Shown here: positions 60,201 through 64,000 of the stretch, one piece after another
Numbering within the stretch: the stretch's first letter is position 1
How the letters are laid out: every line of letters begins with the position of its first letter
Source of the DNA: Sarcocystis neurona
Lineage: Eukaryota; Apicomplexa; Conoidasida; Eucoccidiorida; Sarcocystidae
Assembly: GCA_000727475.1 (NCBI GenBank)
Contig: KL647288.1
Coordinates: 9,364,055 to 9,428,054 of the forward strand
DNA: 64,000 nucleotides
Direction: 5' to 3'
Notes under the pieces: generated by a model
Database searches by the model: none
The model's input: the letters and a program-made list of their open reading frames with translations, nothing else
Told to the model about the DNA's origin: nothing
Translations under genes and position numbers: made by a program

Positions 60201-62660
60201 TATACCTACCGGTGTTCACCTTGCACACTGTGTACACAGGTACACAGAGGTATAATCGAAGAAAGTGGGTACGGTGTCCACGCGGTACTGGGAGATACGC
60301 ACATGCCCAGTATGTACATTTATATCTATTTACATACGATACGGATATACACTACTCCCACTACTGTTACTAATTTAAGCGCCACTACATACACTGTGAC
60401 TACTCTCTGTACTACTAATAATCCTACCCCGATTACTACTGCTATTACACCTGTCACTATTACGAGTGTCACCACTACTCTACTATGACTACCAACATTA
60501 GTAGGGCGACCAGTAATATCACTATTTCTACCACTGTCACTATCAACATGACAATCTCTTCTACTATTGTCACTGTTGGTATCATCACAAGCACAACAAC
60601 CACCACTAGCTTTGTTACTACTCCTACTATTATCATTATTACTCCTGCTGGCAATATCGCTACTACCCCTGTTTGCACTACTACTACATCAACTGCCACA
60701 CCAGTACCGTTCCCGCTACTACCGTCACTGCTATCACCAGCACTCACTACGTGCCGCCACACCAGTATTACTGTTATTACGGTTATCACTACCACAACGA
60801 CCATCATTACGAGTAGTCCTCCGTCCCCACTAGTATCCCTACCACTAGCAGTAGTACTCCTACTCCTCCTCCTACTACTACTAACACCACTATCACTACT
60901 ATCACTCCTGCTACTACGACTAGTATCAGTAGTATGATATCTACTAACACTACTATTGTCACTATAACTACGACTACTATCCGTGACGCTATTCCTCGTA
61001 ATCCCTGTACTAATACTACTACTGCCACTACTACACCTGGTATATCAACCACCACAGCCACACCAGTACACTTTTCAGTACTACTCATCCAAACCACCCT
61101 CATAAAGTTGTCCCTTCTAGTGCCATCCGCTGCACAGAGGTTCATACGGGTTTGCTGACGCACGCGCGTCAGCGGTAGCACCTCATGAACGGGCAAAAAA
61201 AGTGCCTCCCTTTTCCCTCTCGCTCTGGAGAGAGACACTGCCTGAGTAACATACATGCACGCGTTATACAAATATAGACGTCCCCACTCTGGACCTACAC
61301 ACTGTGATATATCTCTATGTACGTAAGACGCACACGCTGATGAAGAGGGATATACATACACATTATGCAAGCACAAACAAGTGCACACACACGTAGGTGT
61401 GTGTACACCCATGCACCTGCGTATATATATATATATATACACGTAGATATGTATATGGCAAGGCCTTCCACGAACCGGCACGCGTGAAGCCGCGTGTGCC
61501 TCAAAGAGTCAAGCGACGTCCGCAAATACTCAAGATGTTTGCGTGAACCTTCACCTGCATGCATACTCTCTTCGAATGCAGCACGTACGTACACGTAACC
61601 TCTAGTTAAGCACAGCGAATAGCACCTGCAGTGCATGAATGGATATGTCACCGTACTTGCAGCTCAACACGTCGATTCCACTCAGTTTTGAGAAGGACGC
61701 GTAGCTTGGCATGCGCAGCTCTAACAAGGTTTCCTAATCTTTCCTGTTCTGTTGCAATGCCTTCGAGAGAAAAGTCTACCCGCTCTCCCCCCTGCTGCAG
61801 CTGCTGCTGCATCTGTTGCCACAGTAGCAGCTGCGCCTGCGCTCCCCCCGCCGCCGCCCGCTGTACCCGCTCTGCGCGTTCCCGCAGCCGCTGTTTTTCG
61901 TGCTGGAGCTCTCGCAGCCTCTCCTCCACACGGCGTCTGCAGTAACAGATTCAGTGTTGTACATACACATACAACAGTACATGTAGGTGTACGCCTGCAC
62001 GTATACGTAGTTGCGACCTTGCGATCTATAATATTACACTATATATGCATATATACATATATATATATATATATGAATTGTCATATGTTTGTTCAGTTCG
62101 TATCAGAAGCGGTGCGCACCTCTTCAAATGAACTTAGTGATACCGTAGAAATACACAAGAGTGCACACGAGGACGTCGCTGTGATTTAGCGCTACAAGCA
62201 TACACTAACTTGCTGCACAAAAGGTGTCGTCGATTAGCTGCACGGCAAGTGCGTTGTGCGTCACGATTAAACTTCTTGTCTCTTTTGAGAGCACGCGTAC
62301 AGATGAATCTGTCTCTCCCCTGAGACAGATACGCAGGTGTGTAGATAAAACTACACATAGACGTTCATATATATGTATATATATATATCTGTATGTACGC
62401 TATATCCCAGACACCCTACGCACGTAGAGATGACCAACTACTACCGTGCGCGCAAGCGTGAAACGGGCAGTTGTGCATGCTTGACAACCCGACAAAATAT
62501 GTCCCACTGGCGCAAGGTATGTACGCACTAGAAGACATGCGGTGAATAAACTGGTGTGGTTGCTGCTGCCGCTACTACTCCCCCATTCCTTCTGCCTCCT
62601 CCTGTTGCTTCTTCAGCAGCTCGTCGAACAATCTCTCGTGGTGCTGTTGCCGCCTCTTTC
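57276..62660 (-). CDS. Unidentified coiled-coil and polyglutamine protein, multi-exon
   Basis: Phase-consistent exons on the minus strand are 62660-62579, 61936-61657 and 60078-59977, followed by a likely 59787-59730. Then comes a large Gln-rich exon starting between about 59.63 and 59.53 kb and ending at 58678. Downstream are a possible short exon (58527-58459), 57895-57773 and the last exon 57440-57276 with its TGA. The first two form a Glu/Gln/Arg coiled coil (ERLFDELLKKQQEEAEG, then EERLRELQHEKQRLRERAE). The large exon starts with an ordered segment (LDVILPQHVHCREVKSV) and becomes Gln/Glu/Arg-rich for about 250 residues. The last two exons join in phase 0 into a hydrophobic helical C-terminus (SELLLCFYFL then EMSQDLVGPRSLFRLLDVS). 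The start is not located. The family is unknown; a structural or scaffold role is a guess from composition. Confidence 0.5.
58686..59440 (-). repeat. CAG/CAA triplet region encoding glutamine-rich sequence
   Basis: On the minus strand this consists of mixed CAG and CAA codons interrupted by GAG, CGG and AGG. It yields Gln runs of up to five mixed with Glu and Arg. Because CAG and CAA are mixed, the protein sequence rather than a pure DNA repeat seems to be kept. The opposite strand reads as Leu-rich nonsense. Confidence 0.7.
60340..61085. repeat. Imperfect ACY/ACT trinucleotide array
   Basis: For about 700 bp the plus strand is built of ACT, ACC, ATC, ATT and GTT triplets kept largely in one register. 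It is open in several frames on both strands (Thr/Ile/Ser-rich or Leu-rich on plus, Val/Ile-rich on minus). It lies in the intron between the coiled-coil exons ending at 61657 and starting at 60078, and no splice-consistent coding use is seen. Confidence 0.85.
61415..62400. repeat. TA and CATA microsatellite clusters flanking the coiled-coil exon
   Basis: TA runs occur at about 61423-61438, 62055-62074 and 62365-62388. Each is embedded in ACAC/TATG repeats. They sit in the introns on either side of the exon at 61936-61657. Confidence 0.8.
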
Positions 62661-63082
62661 CTGCACTGGCCTCTCCTACGGTGGTCCATCTTCATTGAGA
62701 AAGCTACGGGTAACCAGTTCTACAGTGGAGTGTACGCACTTTTTTCTATAAACGCGCATACATGTGTGTTGGTGAATGCACAGCACTGCCATCTCACCGC
62801 ATTTTCCGGCTTCCTACGTAGTTGCAGATCTGCTTACGGTTCTGCATATCGCGCTCTTGTAAGACCTCCCATCGTTGTCTAGGTATACCAGGAAAACCTC
62901 GCGAATGCCTCGCATACACTACCGATGTGCTCAACCCCACGCCTGTAATATTTCTAGCATCGGGAGACCCTTGAAAACCAGTGGCACGGGGACGAAACAG
63001 TTCACGTCAGATAACCGACCCTTCTAGACAGACGCATTCGCACGTGTCACACCCGCATTCGCAAACTTTGAAGTAAATACAT
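62661..63082. other. Short gap before the partial exon
   Basis: No supported exon. The minus strand just before 62660 holds a possible CCAGTGCAG acceptor used in the coiled-coil model. The remainder has short ORFs only. Confidence 0.4.
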
Positions 63083-64000
63083 CTATCGTCCTCTCTCGGC
63101 CATCCTGTGCGCCCGTTCAGCTCTCTCTCGCTGCTTTTCAACCTCTGGCTGTCTAGATATCAGTCCCTGTCTCTCGATGTTTCCGTGTCTCCCGGGTTCT
63201 CGATGTTTCCCCGTCTCTTCTGTCTTTTCCACTACAATGTTTTCAACTGCTGGCGATGCACATGCATTGCGTCGTTCTCCCCGTATCTCTCGCGGTTTCA
63301 CTGTGACGTGCCTCGCGACTGCTTTATCCGCGAGGGCATTCTGCGCAGCAGCAATAGCGTTGAAAACATCGGAGATCTGCTGCCGCAGCGCAGCTTCTTG
63401 AGGGTCTCCAGGATATTTTTCGTCAATGTGGGCTGCTAGGGCTTCATCGCCGGGCACTGGATACTGCAGCAAGAACGTGTCGATTGCTGCAGGCAGCGTC
63501 CGCGTGTTGCTGTTGCTGTTAGCATGTTGAAGAAATACGCTGCCCCCCAGCATCGCAGCTCCGTACCCTCCTCCGATCTTGTGGTGCATCTGGTGATAAG
63601 CCTCGGCTGCTACTCCTCCTCCTCCGTTTCCTCCTCCTCCTCCTCCAGAAGGTACGTGCAGTAGCTGCTGCAGCAGATTCTTTTCGCCCTTTACTTCTAC
63701 TGCCGCCGCCACGTTTTCTTCCTGCTGCAGCCCCGACTGTCGCAGGCCTTGCTGCTGGGCGGACAGGTTTGCTTCACTGCTGCTCTCCTCTGCACAGGTC
63801 TCGAGGACTTGCTGTATGACAGCAGCTGGAGGCAGCGCGACAGCGGCGCCATTTCCTTGGAGCGCGGCGAGCAGCGCGTCCGCAATTTGACTGCTGCAGC
63901 GCTTTGTGGGGGGACCAAACGCCTTCGCATCCTTCAAAATGCGAATCACACGCATGCAGGACCGCAGAACACTTTCGTGCTGCTTCGCTATCTTGCAGCA
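63083..64000 (-). CDS. Gln/Ala/Gly-rich protein, exon cut by the window edge
   Basis: The minus frame is open from the right edge of the window to a TAG at 63083. It starts with a helix (HESVLRSCMRVIRILKDAK) and has a Gln/Ala/Ser-rich middle with a Gly run. An ordered stretch, AIDTFLLQYPVPGDEALAAH, follows, and the frame finishes in a charged Arg/Glu helix. It either ends here as a gene or is spliced onward to the coiled-coil exons at 62660; no in-phase donor was found before the stop. No family is recognised with confidence. The 5' part lies outside the window. Confidence 0.55.
   Translation of the reverse strand, partial: CCKIAKQHESVLRSCMRVIRILKDAKAFGPPTKRCSSQIADALLAALQGNGAAVALPPAAVIQQVLETCAEESSSEANLSAQQQGLRQSGLQQEENVAAAVEVKGEKNLLQQLLHVPSGGGGGGNGGGGVAAEAYHQMHHKIGGGYGAAMLGGSVFLQHANSNSNTRTLPAAIDTFLLQYPVPGDEALAAHIDEKYPGDPQEAALRQQISDVFNAIAAAQNALADKAVARHVTVKPREIRGERRNACASPAVENIVVEKTEETGKHREPGRHGNIERQGLISRQPEVEKQRERAERAHRMAERGR

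Noticed and set aside
60485..60937. 150-codon Thr/Ile/Leu-rich plus ORF and its 110-codon minus partner
   Set aside because: Both arise from the ACY triplet array.
1..64000. tRNA, rRNA, CRISPR, transposase or integrase genes
   Set aside because: By eye, no T-loop/anticodon arrangement, regular spaced repeats, or transposase or reverse transcriptase motifs were found. A tRNAscan and profile search would be decisive.

Overview
The window looks like nuclear DNA of a coccidian apicomplexan, most likely an eimeriid such as Eimeria or Cyclospora (inference). The evidence is roughly balanced base composition, genes broken into many short exons by GT-AG introns of 0.1-1.6 kb, CAG/CAA-coded glutamine runs and alanine- or serine-rich linkers, and many TG/CA and TA microsatellites in introns. 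No operon, Shine-Dalgarno site, CRISPR array or tRNA was seen. Most of the longer ORFs are open by chance or lie antisense to real exons, so real genes had to be pieced together from conserved motifs and matching splice phases.

Layout. 0.9-1.6 kb (-): an exon of a probable CCR4-NOT scaffold NOT1 gene. 7.9-12.2 kb (-): a complete five-exon RAD51 recombinase. 12.2-36.5 kb: almost nothing recognisable except a single-exon, signal-peptide-bearing, probably GPI-anchored orphan protein at 21.3-22.2 kb (+), a few weak ORF candidates, and five two-copy tandem duplications. 36.5-38.5 kb (-): an Ala/Ser/Pro-rich hypothetical gene. 39.3-39.9 kb (-): the last two exons of an unknown gene. 40.2-41.8 kb (+): exons of an unknown helical protein. 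42.5-55.7 kb (+): the ribosome biogenesis factor LTV1, rebuilt as twelve exons with consistent phase (first exon or exons not found). 57.3-62.7 kb (-): an unidentified coiled-coil and polyglutamine gene, convergent with LTV1. 63.1-64 kb (-): a further Gln/Ala-rich coding exon that runs off the window.

The two well-identified housekeeping functions are homologous recombination (RAD51) and 40S subunit maturation (LTV1); NOT1, if correct, adds mRNA deadenylation. The genes do not form a pathway; this is an ordinary eukaryotic neighbourhood. Two architectural points stand out. A repeat-poor left half gives way to a microsatellite- and triplet-rich right half near 36-38 kb. RAD51 carries a 384-nt intron with no in-frame stop, which if retained would insert 128 residues into the ATPase core. 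I found no convincing new multi-gene system.
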